This document shows, in pieces, positions 10,695-23,400 of a stretch of 64,000 nt of DNA (position 1 is the first letter of the stretch; each line of letters begins with the position of its first letter). Origin of the DNA: Rachycentron canadum (Eukaryota > Chordata > Actinopteri > Carangiformes > Rachycentridae). The notes beneath the pieces are model-generated. The model was not told the origin of the DNA. It saw only the letters and a program-made list of their open reading frames with translations, and ran no database searches. Position numbers and translations under genes: made by a program. The DNA lies in NCBI GenBank assembly GCA_038496675.1, contig CM076659.1, forward strand, positions 13,660,247-13,724,246. The letters run 5' to 3'.

Positions 10695-10786
<92 letters not shown>

Positions 10787-13700
10787 CAGGGTGCCTTCAC
10801 CCATTACAGTCAAAGATGTTTAAATGGATGATGTTTGCTGTCATATTAAGCAATGGAGAGCAGCAGTCTGCATGTGGCTTGCAAAAAAATTTGTTTTTAT
10901 AAGCAGTTTGTGTAAAGTTATAATCAAGATACTTATTTGCGTATATGTTTAGTTTTTACTTTACATTTTGACATCTGTCATCTGTGTCTAAAATTTGACT
11001 GATTGTCATTTTCTGCAGTTGGGAAGATGCATACCAAAAAGAGCTGGAGACTTTCAGAGACATCGGGGATGTTGGTGAGATATGGTAATCATGCAGTGCG
11101 CTGACACACTGACATGCTCATTGCCCAAATTAAACTGATAATTCCTCTGGTTAATATGATTGTGCTTATTTGTCAAAAGTCAAAATATGATGATTCTTAA
11201 AATTTTATTTGATGCAGTATTTTTAGGTTTGGACAACATCCTGTCTTGTCACTTAAGTCTGCGTGTCTCTGTCTTCTTGTAAGGTTTGGTGAAGAAAGCA
11301 TGAGTCGTGTGCTGCGATGGATGGGCAAAGTTAAGATCCCAGAAAATGCTGCCATTTTGGACATTGGCACTGGAAATGGAGCCTTTTTAGTTGAACTGGT
11401 GTGAAAAGAGTAAAAATACATTTTGACATGATACTGATCTGCAACATCTGTGAATTTTCTAGGGTAACAGTGAAATTGTTGTTGGAAATACTCATTATTG
11501 TCTTCATACTTTTCAAAGATTCCAAGGGTACAATCTGAATGCCTTCAACCTCCATGGTATTGGGATAATGGCATGAATTGTCAGAAATCTCAAAACCTAT
11601 TCAAATACAATCTGCATGACTAAATAAATAGAAAATATATTATTGATTTAGGTGAACTGAGCCTGTAATTGATAGTTTGCTGTTAGTGGCAGCAAAGTCT
11701 ACTGTGATGACTATGTACACAAACTACCTTTACTAACTTTTCTCATGCATTTCAGCTGATAATCTTTGTTCATTTGCTTTTTTTGTGTCAAGGCTAAATA
11801 TGGATACAGGAATCTGACAGGTATAGATTATTCTCCAGCATCTGTAGAATTGGCCAGAAATGTTCTGCAGGTGGAGGAATTGATGGATGTCACTGTAAAG
11901 GTGGGTTCAGTTGTGCTTATAGTGTTACTGTACAATTAACTCGCACTAGTATAAATTCACATATTCAGTGTGTTAAGAAATGACTGACAAATGGGAACGG
12001 GATTTGTAGCTTTGTGGATTTTATAGAAGTACTGTAAAGCTGCCAATGAAATTTTTGTTTACACTGTATTTGACCTCTGGTATGCTTTTGTTGGGCTATG
12101 AGAAAATGTAAATCAACATTAAAATTCCCTCCCTGTCAGTGCTGCAACATGATATTTTAGTTTTACTGGTGGATTCAGTGGCCTGCACAAATTACCCATT
12201 GATATTAAATAATTCCCATTTATCCCTATATGCCAATGGTACAATATAGCTTTCAGCATGTTTTAGGCCACCTTGGGCCTTGCAAGGTTAGAGAAAACTC
12301 TCCTGTGTTTACCATTTGGTAGAGTTGAATAGTAAGAAGGCCCTGAAAGTGATGGAAGTCTGCCCACCATTCAGATTAATTCACCCCAAACCACAACTGA
12401 TTTGGCAAAATCTAACGCATTGACTAATGTGCGCAAGCAAAACAGGTAATAAACCCTGGCTGGTCTGTGAGGGATGTGATGAGTGAGTTTTCTTCTCATA
12501 TGTGCATACTAGACCTGCATATATGATGTATGCATAACACACCCGTGATGGTATAATCCAGTGTGTTTTGCTTGGGCAGGAAGCCTGCCATTAAAGTCAA
12601 TATTGACCTTAGCTGTGCAAGAGGAGCTGTGTGTGTGTGTGAGATATTTTGGCATCTAGTTGAATTTTTTTATTTATTTATTTTTTAAATAAGAATTTGT
12701 GTGAACGTGCTTCCCCTCAAAGGTCGCTCTTGGTTTCAAATATACCAAGTCAAGTCATTAGTCATTGTTCACCTCCCCTTCATTCAGCATCTTCCCAGTG
12801 TTTCTGTTGTTTAGGCTTGCTCAAATTGAACCCAGGTCACTCGCAACAATAGATGAACATTTCTGACTCCAGTGTTGATCCACTATCATAAATCTCAAAT
12901 TTTGTGACCTATGGCTTGTGACTATGTGGCCCTTGAGTTCACCCGGAGATCTGGTGTTCTGCCCCCTGTCTAGATAAAGGGCTCCTTTCAGCGGTGGTAT
13001 GAGGTCAACAACCTCCTCAGAATTATGTCAGCAGCTGGAATTTAGTTTGAAAGTGAACCAGTGAGGTATAACGCATTTCATCTTAGTTGTTGCTGAAAGA
13101 TTTCTTCTCCGGGTAACAATATAGTTTACCCTAGGCACTGTCTTCTATATTTGCTGCAGGGCTGATCAACAGACAGACTTTTCTTAAACTTCTCACATTT
13201 TCTTCATTTTAGGAGATGGATTTCTTAAACTGTCAAGGAGAGCTGAAGGACTTTGACGTCTGTATCGACAAAGGAACATTTGATGCAATAAGTCTAAACC
13301 CACATGACCCTGAGGAGGGCAAAAAACTCTATGTCCAAGCTTTAAAAGATGCTCTCAGGGACAGAGGATTCTTTGCTGTCACTTCGTGTAATTGGACGAA
13401 AGACCAGCTGCTAGACAGATTCAATGAAGGTGAAGGAAAACTCTCTAATCATCAACCATTGTGGGTCTCATTATTTATTTTGATCAGCTCTGCTAAATAT
13501 TGTTATGTGGGGAAAAAAATTGCTTGAAGTTTGAGTGTGCTGTGCCAACAGGCTTCATCAACCCCAAAGCACTTTGTTTTCAACATATCAACTGGTTGTT
13601 CTAATTAGACATTTAGAAATATATAAATGAAAAATGTGTAATTAATTTATTATGCAGATTTTATTCTGCTTTGATCCTAAACCTAACCTGGATATATGGA

Positions 13701-14344
13701 ATATTTGTTAATATTCATATTTGCAATGTCATAAGTAGGTTAACACTATGGGTAAAATGTTGATCCTATATGTCTTCATCAGGGTGATTTTATAGTTTTC
13801 TTTGACATGTAACGTCTTTATACATTAGGGTTTTTTGTTGTCTGACCCTTAGTCAAAACACAGACACAGCTCCCCAACAGTGACAGTTACCTGGCAAGTT
13901 GTTAAGCTGCAGGGAACAACAGCTTTGTAAAGTCAGAATTTTGGCAAATTTCCATAAGCTGTCACTTGTCTCAGTGTAGTCACTCTGAAGAGCCTGTAGG
14001 GGGCCAAAGGGCCATGAGATCTCATCTGTCACACTGACAGCCTGTCTTTACTAGGCCCCAGAAAGCCACACAGATGGTGGATGGACAGTTCTTCACTCAC
14101 AGTTCTTTCCCTGAATGCCCTATAGCCTTAGTCCACAAGAAGAGATTGAAGGAATCTATGTGTCGGAAAGCATGTTGATGTGCTGGTGGTTTGCATAATG
14201 CTCGTGTCTTAACATGCACTTTTTTTTTCTCTGTGTTGCTTCACAGGATTTGAGTTTGTACAGGAGTTGCCTACACCCAGTTTTCAATTTGGAGGCAAGA
14301 CAGGCAACAGTGTGACAGCACTCATCTTCCAGAGATTATGTTGA
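10037..14344 (+). CDS. eef1akmt2: Eef1akmt2 (METTL10), eEF1A lysine methyltransferase 2; six coding exons
   Basis: Coding segments are 10037-10146, 11019-11084, 11284-11398, 11793-11900, 13213-13429 and 14247-14344. Phases join to 237 residues. The class I SAM-methyltransferase fold is visible: motif I ILDIGTGNG at about 83-91, the acidic motif II in GIDYSP (D109), and DKGTFDAISLNP at about 152-163, followed by SCNWTKDQLL near 191-200 and the closing strand near FGGKTGNSV. All match human METTL10 as recalled. The known family role is methylation of a lysine of elongation factor eEF1A (K318 in human) in the cytosol. The N-terminal 30 residues are acidic and poorly conserved, as in the family; the start was chosen because it is the first in-frame ATG and leads straight into the conserved FGPSALGTKEYW. 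It is divergent from abraxas2 and in tandem with fam53b. Confidence 0.96.
10421..10520. mobile_element. Degenerate fish MITE fragment (AGCTGCAA-GATTAGTTGATC type)
   Basis: Begins AGAGCTGCAAAGATTAGTTG, followed by ATCGATCGATTGACAG and GTTTTGATCATTGAAATC. This matches the order of a widespread teleost repeat built on GATTAATCGATTAG motifs, recalled from memory. It lies in eef1akmt2 intron 1. Confidence 0.5.
10697..10780. repeat. Compound (CA)n(TA)n microsatellite
   Basis: About 14 CA units run directly into about 27 TA units within eef1akmt2 intron 1. Confidence 0.95.
11019..11084 (+). CDS. eef1akmt2: eef1akmt2 coding exon 2
   Basis: Completes Tyr37, then WEDAYQKELETFRDIGDVGE I and two bases of Trp. 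The acceptor is TTCTGCAG and the donor is GTAATC (weak but phase-consistent). Confidence 0.93.
11284..11398 (+). CDS. eef1akmt2: eef1akmt2 coding exon 3 (SAM motif I)
   Basis: Encodes FGEESMSRVLRWMGKVKIPE, then NAAILDIGTGNGAFLVEL, phase 0 at the end. The acceptor is CTTGTAAG. The DIGTGNG loop binds S-adenosylmethionine in this family. Confidence 0.95.
11793..11900 (+). CDS. eef1akmt2: eef1akmt2 coding exon 4
   Basis: Encodes AKYGYRNLTGIDYSPASVEL and 16 further residues to DVTVK, phase 0 on both sides. The acceptor is GTGTCAAG and the donor GTGGGT. Confidence 0.95.
11901..13212 (+). other. eef1akmt2 intron 4, no recognised feature
   Basis: A 1.3-kb intron, with a short T-run/TTTA tract near 12665-12690 and a TG run near 12630-12641. 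No coding frame or recognisable repeat was identified. Confidence 0.6.
13213..13429 (+). CDS. eef1akmt2: eef1akmt2 coding exon 5
   Basis: Encodes 72 residues from EMDFLNCQGELKDFD through IDKGTFDAISLNP to DQLLDRFNE plus one base of Gly. The acceptor is CATTTTAG. The longest conserved block of the enzyme. Confidence 0.97.
14247..14344 (+). CDS. eef1akmt2: eef1akmt2 coding exon 6 (last)
   Basis: Completes Gly206 and encodes FEFVQELPTPSFQFGGKTGN, then SVTALIFQRLC and TGA at 14342-14344. The acceptor is TTCACAG. Confidence 0.96.
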
Positions 14345-14463
14345 TTCACATGTCCCCCTCAGAATATTTGTCTTTTTTTGGTCCCATCAATTCTGTTTTT
14401 CACGGGAAATCATACAATCTATGTACATTTAGGTGTTTTGATACAAGACCTGATTATGTTTTT

Positions 14464-14469
14464 AATAAA
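14464..14469 (+). terminator. eef1akmt2: Polyadenylation signal AATAAA of eef1akmt2
   Basis: AATAAA lies 120 bp after the stop codon, followed within about 25-50 bp by T/G-rich sequence. This gives a 3' UTR of about 140 bp. Confidence 0.75.
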
Positions 14470-14490
14470 ACAGTTCCCTTGAGATAAATG

Positions 14491-17150
14491 AATCAGTCTT
14501 TGTCTCAGTTCTGTCATGAATTTTGCACTCATCCACAGTGCCTAAGTCATCTGTTAAGTATAATCATGTGGTGTTACTCTCTAATGCTTGTGACACATTT
14601 ATGCAGATAAATAACAAGAGCTTCCAGATAGTTTCAATACAATAACATGTTGCTGCATGTCTTGTGGTATTCCAGAAATAGTATTCAAGTATCTTTTGAC
14701 CAAAACTGTTTTAGTGCATGCACGGAAATACATGTAAAATCCTGTTTTCTCTGTGGATTACAAAACAAAGACAATCTGTTTCAGAAGATTATTAAGATCA
14801 CATTGGAGGTGTTTTAAAATGACATGATGTAAACTAGTTTAAAAAGCAGAATAACAAACAGAGGTACTGAGAAAACCCACAATTTAATTTTGGATAGTAG
14901 TTAGTAAGTAGTTCACAAGAAACCTCTTAGCTTTGATCAGCACGATTTCTCTCTGGCCCTTGATGTCATGTAGGTTCCCATGTCTTGTGGCATCAAGCCT
15001 TTCAGAAGCGACCTCTTCACCCTTGTGCACCTATTGACACTTATTTGATGGTAACTTTGCATTCCTGAGGTTATTTGTTTGTTTGATTTGTACAGTACAC
15101 AGACTTACTTTGCTAGACTTTATTGTCTCTGAGGGGAAATTCTTTTTCAAATTAATATACATCACAGGGGTGTACAGTGGGCAAAAGCAGTAAAGGGGAC
15201 TAAAAAAAATAAGAGATATATGCAATAATTCTGAACATATTTCCATATTTGATTTATAATCTTAGAACCCCTCAAATGACTTTGCAAGGATCGTCTTGGG
15301 GTTGGACCCACATATTTGACAACTGCTGTTTGGCCTTACCAGGTAGTTAATTGCATCCATCTTTCATGTCATGTGAAAAATAGCCCCTAACCTAATTGGC
15401 TAATCTGAAAACCAGCAGAGCCTGGGGTCCCAAGGACCATGATTAAGAACTTCTGACATAATGAATAAACAAGCAGACGAGCTTGTTTGCCATTTCCTGT
15501 CTAAATGGCTTTATTAATAACTGCCAAACTCTGGATCCTAATTGCAAGCTGGGCCAGTGGCCCAATGGGAGCCATCGATGTTGAGGCATGCTGTTGAGTA
15601 AACACATGCAAGCTTTACAAGAATTACTGCCTGGAATTTTACAAGGCTCTGGATATCCTGCCTGGATGTGCATATTATGCCCAATTTTACAGCCCTCACA
15701 GAGATTTTCCCATGGAGTGAACGCTCCATTGAGCTGCAGCTCAGTTAAATGTCCTCCTCTTTACATTTGTCAACATTCATTATCACTGTGTAAAACATCA
15801 TCTTATGCAGCTCTTTGAGTGTTTTTTGTTGGGTCATGGTGCCATTATGACTTTATGTTACCTTTTTGAATGTACTGTAGCCCACTCATTTCCCATGCAC
15901 AGGTGATGTTGCTAAGAAACCAGACTACACCACAATCTTGTTTGCCTTTGTAGAGTCATGTACTTTTTGGTCAGTTTTCCCATGATTCATAATATTGCAT
16001 CCTGACAATTATTAAGAAAAACATATTTACTCGCATAGAAGTTGTTTAACACATATTTATGAAGTTTTGACAAATTCACACTGTGTCCTGTCACATATGC
16101 GTCTGCCTGTCATTTGAAACTGTGGACATATCCTGACTTTGTGCCTGAGACGTGCCACAGTTTACTGTAAACCCATTTAGGAAGTCAAACTGGATTTCCC
16201 AATAAAAAAAAAAAGTCTTGTTTTATTCTCAAGTTGGAACCAGTTCTTACTGTCATCTTTGTATTTTATTACCATCCACCATTAAGTCAAATAAAACATG
16301 AAACTGTGGATCGTGCTGGGATGAACTGAGCTGTAGCTACAGAACATTTACTACTGTCAGGACTTTCATGGCTTTAAGCCTGGCACGTGTTTGAAGCTGC
16401 ACTTTTATTCCACTCATAATATTAACCTATATGGGTTTTTTAGACTTGATGCCACAGCCCACTGGCTGCCCTGCTTTCATTTTAACCTCTCAAGTGTAAT
16501 TCTGCAAATATTTATGTTTTTTTTCACCTCATCTCCCTGGAAACACGTTTGAAGGTCTCCTAATAGGATTTTGGTGGATTGATTGAATTACTGCACCATG
16601 TAGCAGTGAAGTTTTCCATGGCAGGAGAGCCAAAGTGGAAGTGGGGAAGACTTTCAAAGCATTTCTTACCTTTTAACGCTCCAGCTTTTTCAGTAACGAC
16701 TGCCATGTCTATATTACAGCAATGTATACAAGTCAATGAAGAAGTTCATTTTGATTCAATGTTTTTTTTTTTTTTTGTTTTTTTTGTCTGAGTGATAGTT
16801 TTTGTCCAGTAGAGAATGTAAGGAGCTCAGTAGTTGTGAAAACCTTTTAAAAGTTGTGTAAATATAACTCGCCCTTGTATTAGCCTACTCAGACACGAAT
16901 AGCTATTTGCATCATTAACATCAACGAAAAGCATAGTAATAAAAAGGAGCACGAGTATTGTAAATGCCTTGGGGAGGATCTCAGCGGAACATACCAACTC
17001 AGAGGGGATGTTAGTTAAAACTAAAACGAGCTGTGTGTAAAGACACGCTGAACCTTCGAGTTTGTTTTTTTTTTTTTAAATTAATAATTACACCTGCATT
17101 ATTTCACCGCGTGCTAAACCCCCTGCCCTGGGAAAAAACAGTCAGCTAGT
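14491..17150. other. Intergenic region between eef1akmt2 and fam53b
   Basis: AT-rich sequence with scattered stop codons in all frames. The only recognisable item is a LINE-like remnant near 15108-15240. T-runs occur near 16761-16784 and 17066-17077. No RNA gene was recognised. Confidence 0.6.
15108..15240. mobile_element. Possible LINE 3'-end remnant
   Basis: CTTTATTGTCTCTGAGGGGA followed by AATTCTTTTT resembles the TTTATTGTCCCCxGAGGGGAAATTC motif seen at the 3' ends of fish non-LTR elements. The rest is degenerate. The assignment rests on memory of that motif only. Confidence 0.35.
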
Positions 17151-17159
17151 TGGTCAGTT

Positions 17160-17438
17160 TCCTCCTCTCCTGTCCCCTTCCCTCCCTCCCTCCTCCCTCC
17201 ATCTCCGTGGTCCGTCCGTACGCGGATATTGTTACAATCAATGCTGAAGGCTGAAGGCTGAAAGCTGCAGCGAGCTCTCAGCTGCTCGCAGTCCTGCTGA
17301 GTCCTGCGCCGGCCACGCTGAACTGGCTACTGCTAGCAACCTTTGTGATTTTTTTTTAAATTAAATTAATTTTTAAAAATTTTTCCGCTTTCCCTGTGTT
17401 GAAGATGACCTAACTTCGACAGAGCCTCTGCTGGCCAG
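17160..17438 (+). promoter_or_regulatory. fam53b: Probable fam53b promoter and 5' noncoding exon 1
   Basis: A local GC-rich, C/T-rich block (CCCTCC repeats near 17180-17203, CGTCCGTACGCGG near 17213-17225, GCGCCGGCC near 17306-17314) stands out from AT-rich surroundings. It ends in GGCCAG followed by GTAGTA, a usable splice donor after 17438. The first coding exon of fam53b has an acceptor just 24 bp before its ATG, so at least one upstream noncoding exon must exist; this is the best candidate. The transcription start is unknown. A two-codon upstream ORF (ATG ACC TAA) is at 17405-17413. Confidence 0.55.
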
Positions 17439-20400
17439 GTAGTAGGGCATTTGTTCAGATACGTGATCATTACAGCTGTGTTCAGACATGCATCATCATG
17501 TTTCTTCCACTCATGTGAAGTTTACTTTGTTTGCTCATGCTGGAGTTTTTCTTTCTCCGTGACTCAAACATAGCATGACAGCCTTGTATGTCATAGCACA
17601 TTGTCAGTCAGTCTTTGCTACCTTTAGTCAGGATTAGGCGCAAAAAAGGGCAGCTTGTGACATGTAACAGTCTTTGAGGATTAGATCATTAAACACATCT
17701 TAGTTATTTCAACGTTTCTGCACTCAAGAGTTTTTGCAAGTCAGTCCCATCATCTGAATATGAGGATATCATTGCTCGTCCAGCCTCATCAACCTGTTGC
17801 TGCTTTAAAAGTTGATGCTTTATGTGCTGGTGGTGGGGGGTGAGGTGAGGTTGGGGGGGTACGAGCCTGAAAAATACCCTCAAATTACTAACTGTGGTTA
17901 TAAAGCTCAGGCTGTTGTCAAACACTGTACCTGTAGTTGAGGAGGCAGTGTGGTTGTACTGCAGCTCATGTTGACACAGTTCCTCACCACAGTGTGTGAG
18001 AGGAGCTAGAGACACGCATTTGGTGCTTTGAATCATACGGCCTGGTTGCATATCTCTCACCAATCTCCACCACACATTTAGGCTTTTGTTTCCTCTGACT
18101 AATATGCAGTAACTAGTGCTAAGCCTTGTTGAGCTTTTTTTTTTTTTTTTTTTTTATGCTTAAGAGACTGAAACTATGCGCCACTGGGGTCTTCCTCAAA
18201 GTAATTTCTGTTGTTTGAGCAAAGATATGAGACTGAATCCTTCGAGTCCAATCAAAATATACATTGTTACTGTTCATTGTTATGACTACATGGCGGAAAG
18301 TCATACCTTAGACATTAAATTTATGTTATGACTCATTAATGAAACTGAACTAACCAGACTGATAAGAGCATCTGTGAAATAAATGAATCGTGTCCAGGCG
18401 TACAGAAGAGTCTGTGTCACTGTAAGCGTCACAACTGTTGTATAGTCAAGTGAAGAAAGGATTTTCTCTGATAACTACTAGTACTGGTAGCTAGGTGTCT
18501 TAATCGCACTGTGTCTTCATACTCATTTTGAAACTTCTTTATTGCTGTCTAGCTGAAAGCAGATTACATTCTGAAAATGGAGCACAATTGCTGTCTTTAA
18601 CAGCTTATGTGTTATTGTTGTATTTGTTGTTTTATTTCCTTTGTGGGTTTGGAGGTAAATGTTGGTACTTGTGTTTTGCCCGGCAGTTGGTTGATCTTTG
18701 TGGACACCATAAACACAGATACAGTGAAGAACTGGTTTGGTACCATGGTACCCTAATTAAAAATACCTGGAAATGTTTCTCACTGCCGCCATAGCAGTGG
18801 TTGTCCTTGACTCACAGGGACGGATGGCTGGTTTAGTTAAACTAAACAAGAAATGTCAGTGGCTGTTTCAAGGATCCTGCTGAGAAAACACCCTCACAAA
18901 TGCAAAGTGTAGCTAAAATTCAGGTTGGGAAGGAAGAAGAGAGCTGGGCAAAGATTTCACTACATGTCAGCTCTAGTGTCTAATTACAAAGGGGATGTTG
19001 ATAAAGGTGCCTCATAAATACTGGTTCAGAGGAAACCTGTTCTGAGCACCTCAAATCTGCTTCTCCAGTTTTTGGAGGATCATGATGACTAATCCTTGCT
19101 TTGATTTCCAAAATAAACCAACACTGGAATGTCACAGCTTGGTGTGAACAACCATTTCTAGATATCAAATTTTATCATGTGAACCTACAATAGTGTTGTT
19201 TGCTCTACCTGCTGATTTAACAGGTTTGATTAAATAAATATGTGTTTTGAACTTTGAGTAAATACACTCTAAAATGAACTAAATTATTGTGTTGTGTTAA
19301 AAAAAAAAGAAGTGCCAATCTCATCACAGTCGCTGATAATCACTTTTTCTCTAGTGAAGCACAACTTGATGTACTGCAGTTGTACTCGACAACAGCTCTG
19401 GCATTGTTGGCCTGCAGTCTTGTTTTGGACATACTAAAGACATAATTTATGGAGGCAATTAAGGCTGGTGGGGTTTTTAAAGGGGATCGCTCTGCACTCC
19501 AGTGTGTGCTTAAGACGCACACATTCGCAGTGCCTTTGTGTCGCAGGCAAAAGGCCCTATTAGAGCTCCATTCTGTCAGTGCGCAGCTGTGTGCCTGTGT
19601 GCTGAGTGAGCCACTGGTCCATTCTCTGTCTGTGTGTACAACTCTCACTCAGTCCATGCACTAACGCACATGCTGCCACTTTGTTCCTTCTGTCAGTTTT
19701 TCAGTTTTTTGCCTTGTGTATATTCCAGTTTCACTGTTTTTCGCTGTTGTTTGTCTTTCTGTTCCTCTTATACTAGTCTCTTTCGTTCACTAGTCCCTGG
19801 CCCGAGGCATTATGCAAAGCTATTAGAAAAGGATTGTTAGCCTTGCCTGTCTGTGTCTCCACGCTACTCTCTATTCATTTCAGAAACTTCCTTTTCTTCT
19901 TTGTGACCTGCAGTCATAACTGCTGCTGCCTCAAATGCACTGAAACTCATTCCACTTGTCGTCTTGGGATTTGAAAACAACTACTTTGGTTATTTCACAG
20001 TATATTTTATTTCAATGCTGTTATTCATCATTTTGTATATTCCTTCCTCATTAACATGATAGATTTGTAAGTCTGGCGTCTCGACTCCCACAGAGCCAAA
20101 GACCTGCAGCTGAAAAGAAAAGAAAAGAGGCATTCTCACATACACCAGAGAAGCACTCCCCCAACCCCCCAAGACAGGCACCAGACTCTACTTAGAGATG
20201 AAAAGCATTCTGGGATGCAATAAGAATGCTCCCATCAACACATCCCACTGTGATGTTTCTGTGAAGTGAAAGTTAGGAATCATCTGAAGTTTCTCTTTTT
20301 TTTTTCTAAAAAAATTGGTCTGGCTTTGCTTTTTGACTCTCAAATGAGTGGCTCCATACCCTGGGGGTCTTTAATCTCTGTCTGAAAAAAGTGGAGCTTC

Positions 20401-23400
20401 ACTCCCATAGATTAACTATGCAGAGATTGTTTGTACATCCTGTGTTTGATGGTAAAAGGGCGTGTGTATATGGATAATGGTCCAAATTAACTTATGTTTT
20501 GTCTTTTGTTGCCTTGTGTCATCATGACACCTCAGGTATGAATGACAGTGGCTGGTTCTTCCTGTGGCTTTACTCAGCTGCTTTGGACTGGATTTTCTCA
20601 AAATGTCAGCCATCACATAGCTCCTGTGTGAATCATGTGGTTGTGGAGCTCAAGTCTGGGGAAACAATCCCCCATTTTAGTAAAAAGAGAAATGAAAGCT
20701 GGTGTTGCTGTTTGGCACAGATGGCTGACAGACTAATTATTTTTTTACTAATGTATTTTTAGAACTGGTTTTCTCTAGATGTCAGAAAACCACCCAGCTT
20801 CCCTTTTAAGATGTACTGTAGAACTTTTACAGGTAATGACATTTCTTCTTCATTCAAAGCCAACACATAGATCCTATGGAAGTTGCTCTTAGTGCAAGCC
20901 TAGGCTTGAGAACAGAGCCAATGTGTCCTGACCATCCTGCCTGCACAATAAACACCAATGATCATCGTGAAATATGTCATAATCCCTCCTGTAGTGTGCT
21001 ATGGTATATTATTCTAATTGGTTGGGTTTGAGTCTTTCTGCATGTTTTACATGCACCTGCAGGTCAATCCAAACAACGGCACAAGACTGAACACCAGCAA
21101 GCAGCAAGATTTGCAATCAATTATCTTCTAGATAGAATCAGCTGATGTCAGGAACTAGATCTAGGATGGTGCAGAAGGAAATGTTGCAATAGAATATTTT
21201 ATCCAATCTTAATCTGGATTCTGCTTACTTGTTGCCCATTTTATAGACCAAATCACCACACATCGATGGTGTAAAAGTTTAATAACTGTCTGGTTTTCAA
21301 GTAGTGATTAGATCAAATCAAACAGTTCAACTAGCTTTTGTTTGATTAAATTAAAACATTCCCTTAATTGCAACAGCTCTCCAAATATAAAATGCAAAAC
21401 ACATCATACTCTCATTCTTCCTGTTTAGCGCTGCAGAGTGGAGAACCCAGAAACAATTTTCATTTTACACTATTTTTAGGTGTATAAACAGTAATCTGTA
21501 TGAGGTGTTCCTGTGAAAACACCCAAAATGGCACCCACAATGCATTGGCATGTTTTGCACCACTCACACTATGTTGAGCAGTCAGAGGGTCCATATGGTG
21601 AGCTGAGCCCCCTTGTGAATGAATGAATAGGCCGAAGGAATGCTGCTCATAGTTTTCTTTTTGACACTCTCCCACCCGTACACAGTTTTAACTCACCCAT
21701 AATGCACCTCCACAACTTGAGCGTGGTATTATATAACAGTAGTAATGTCCCGTTATTGGTTGATTGGTAGTGACAACCTGTATAACATCACTTGCTTACA
21801 CAACGTAGGAGTGGTCCCTCTTATAGAGCTGAGCAATTGCAGGACATTGCTAGGCTCCCATGTAATGTATCCCTGATGGATTAGAGCTCTGGTTGGTGTG
21901 CAGAACAGAACAGGCACTCATGGATAATGGAAGAAACCACAGGCAGAAAGGCAAGGATTGAAAGTCGGGGGGGTAGTAGTGTAATTAGAGGGGTACCTGA
22001 TGTATGGAAAGCCATGGCATGCAAGGGTCACTCCGGGGGGCAAGAGGCCCCATACCTTCCTTTACTCAAACTGAAACACCTGATGCTACGCCTGTCAAGA
22101 TTCTTAAGACTTCAGCTAAGTAAGTCCTGGTCTGAGTCACAGGGGTCGACCCTGAATAAATTTCAGGCTGCATAGATTGAAAAGCTGTTGTGTTTGCAGG
22201 TTGTTCAATTGTTCAGATTCCTGTAACAAACACACTTACTGATAAAGACTTGATGAGTGGTTCAGATATTGCTGGCACGGTGATGTCTGCTTTTTTATAT
22301 CAACAGTTGTCACTGTTATCCTCTGTTTTGTCTTTGGTTGCTATGGCGACATATTCAATTCATTGAAACAGTGTACTACTTAGCAACTGTTTTATGAAGT
22401 AAGGTAGAGAGAAACAGAACACCAGAAATATCAGAAGAATTTTACTGTTTTTTTTTTTTTTTTTTTGTTAAAAAAAATATGCTTTCATGCTTGGTAGTGT
22501 GACCAGATGAATTTAGGTTACATGCTGTACCTTACTTATCTGTTCTGTGGCAGTAAATGTAACAATAGCTGATATGCTAAGTTAACCTTATCTTTAAGCT
22601 ATCACATTGAAGTAAACATAGAGGTGACGAGCCAAGTCACTACGCACTTCCCGATGGAGCTTATATAGAGGGAATGATAATGTAAAATCACAGTTTGATG
22701 AGATGTTTGTTGCCCTGGTGTATTGTATTCTTCCTTTTAAAAAGAAAGAAACAGAAGGGATCAATGAGGCTATATATGGGATGTTGACTTGGTGTCACAA
22801 TACTTTGAGGATATTACTTGACTTTTTCTTTCTGCATGCATTTGGTAATAAGGCCATTGCCTCCCACACCCAATTCAGCAGCAGCTTGTGACCGCAAGGG
22901 AAGCAGTACCCATGTACTGCAAGGAAGTATACTTTTATATGGCTGTTGTGATAGTGTGTCTTCATGCCAACTAAGCACTGAACACCAGTATCATGATTCC
23001 TGTTCCTGTTGTCTTTGCAGAGCTGTTGTTCTAAGTATAAGCTCCTATTCCAAAGTAAAACAATAAAGCAAATGATCTTTTTAAATTGCTCATTAAGTAG
23101 AGACTTTAAGTGCTGGCTTTATTTATGTAAAGGTTGATGGTCACTGTCGTTAGAGAAACGTTCAGGGGAATCTGCAGAAAGAGGCCAGAACCTGACTACA
23201 GACAATGCATAAAGTTCGACTGAATGAGCACTTCATTGTTTATGCACTTCTGAAGATCTAATGGTGTGATGGTGTGTTGTTTTTGGCCAGTGCTCCCCTG
23301 CCAGTGGGTACTAGGGTGATGGCCAGAGGATTCAGTGGTATGTCTTGACCTCCCTAAGACCAATTTTTACGACCCCGACTGCATTATATGAAAGAGGGGT

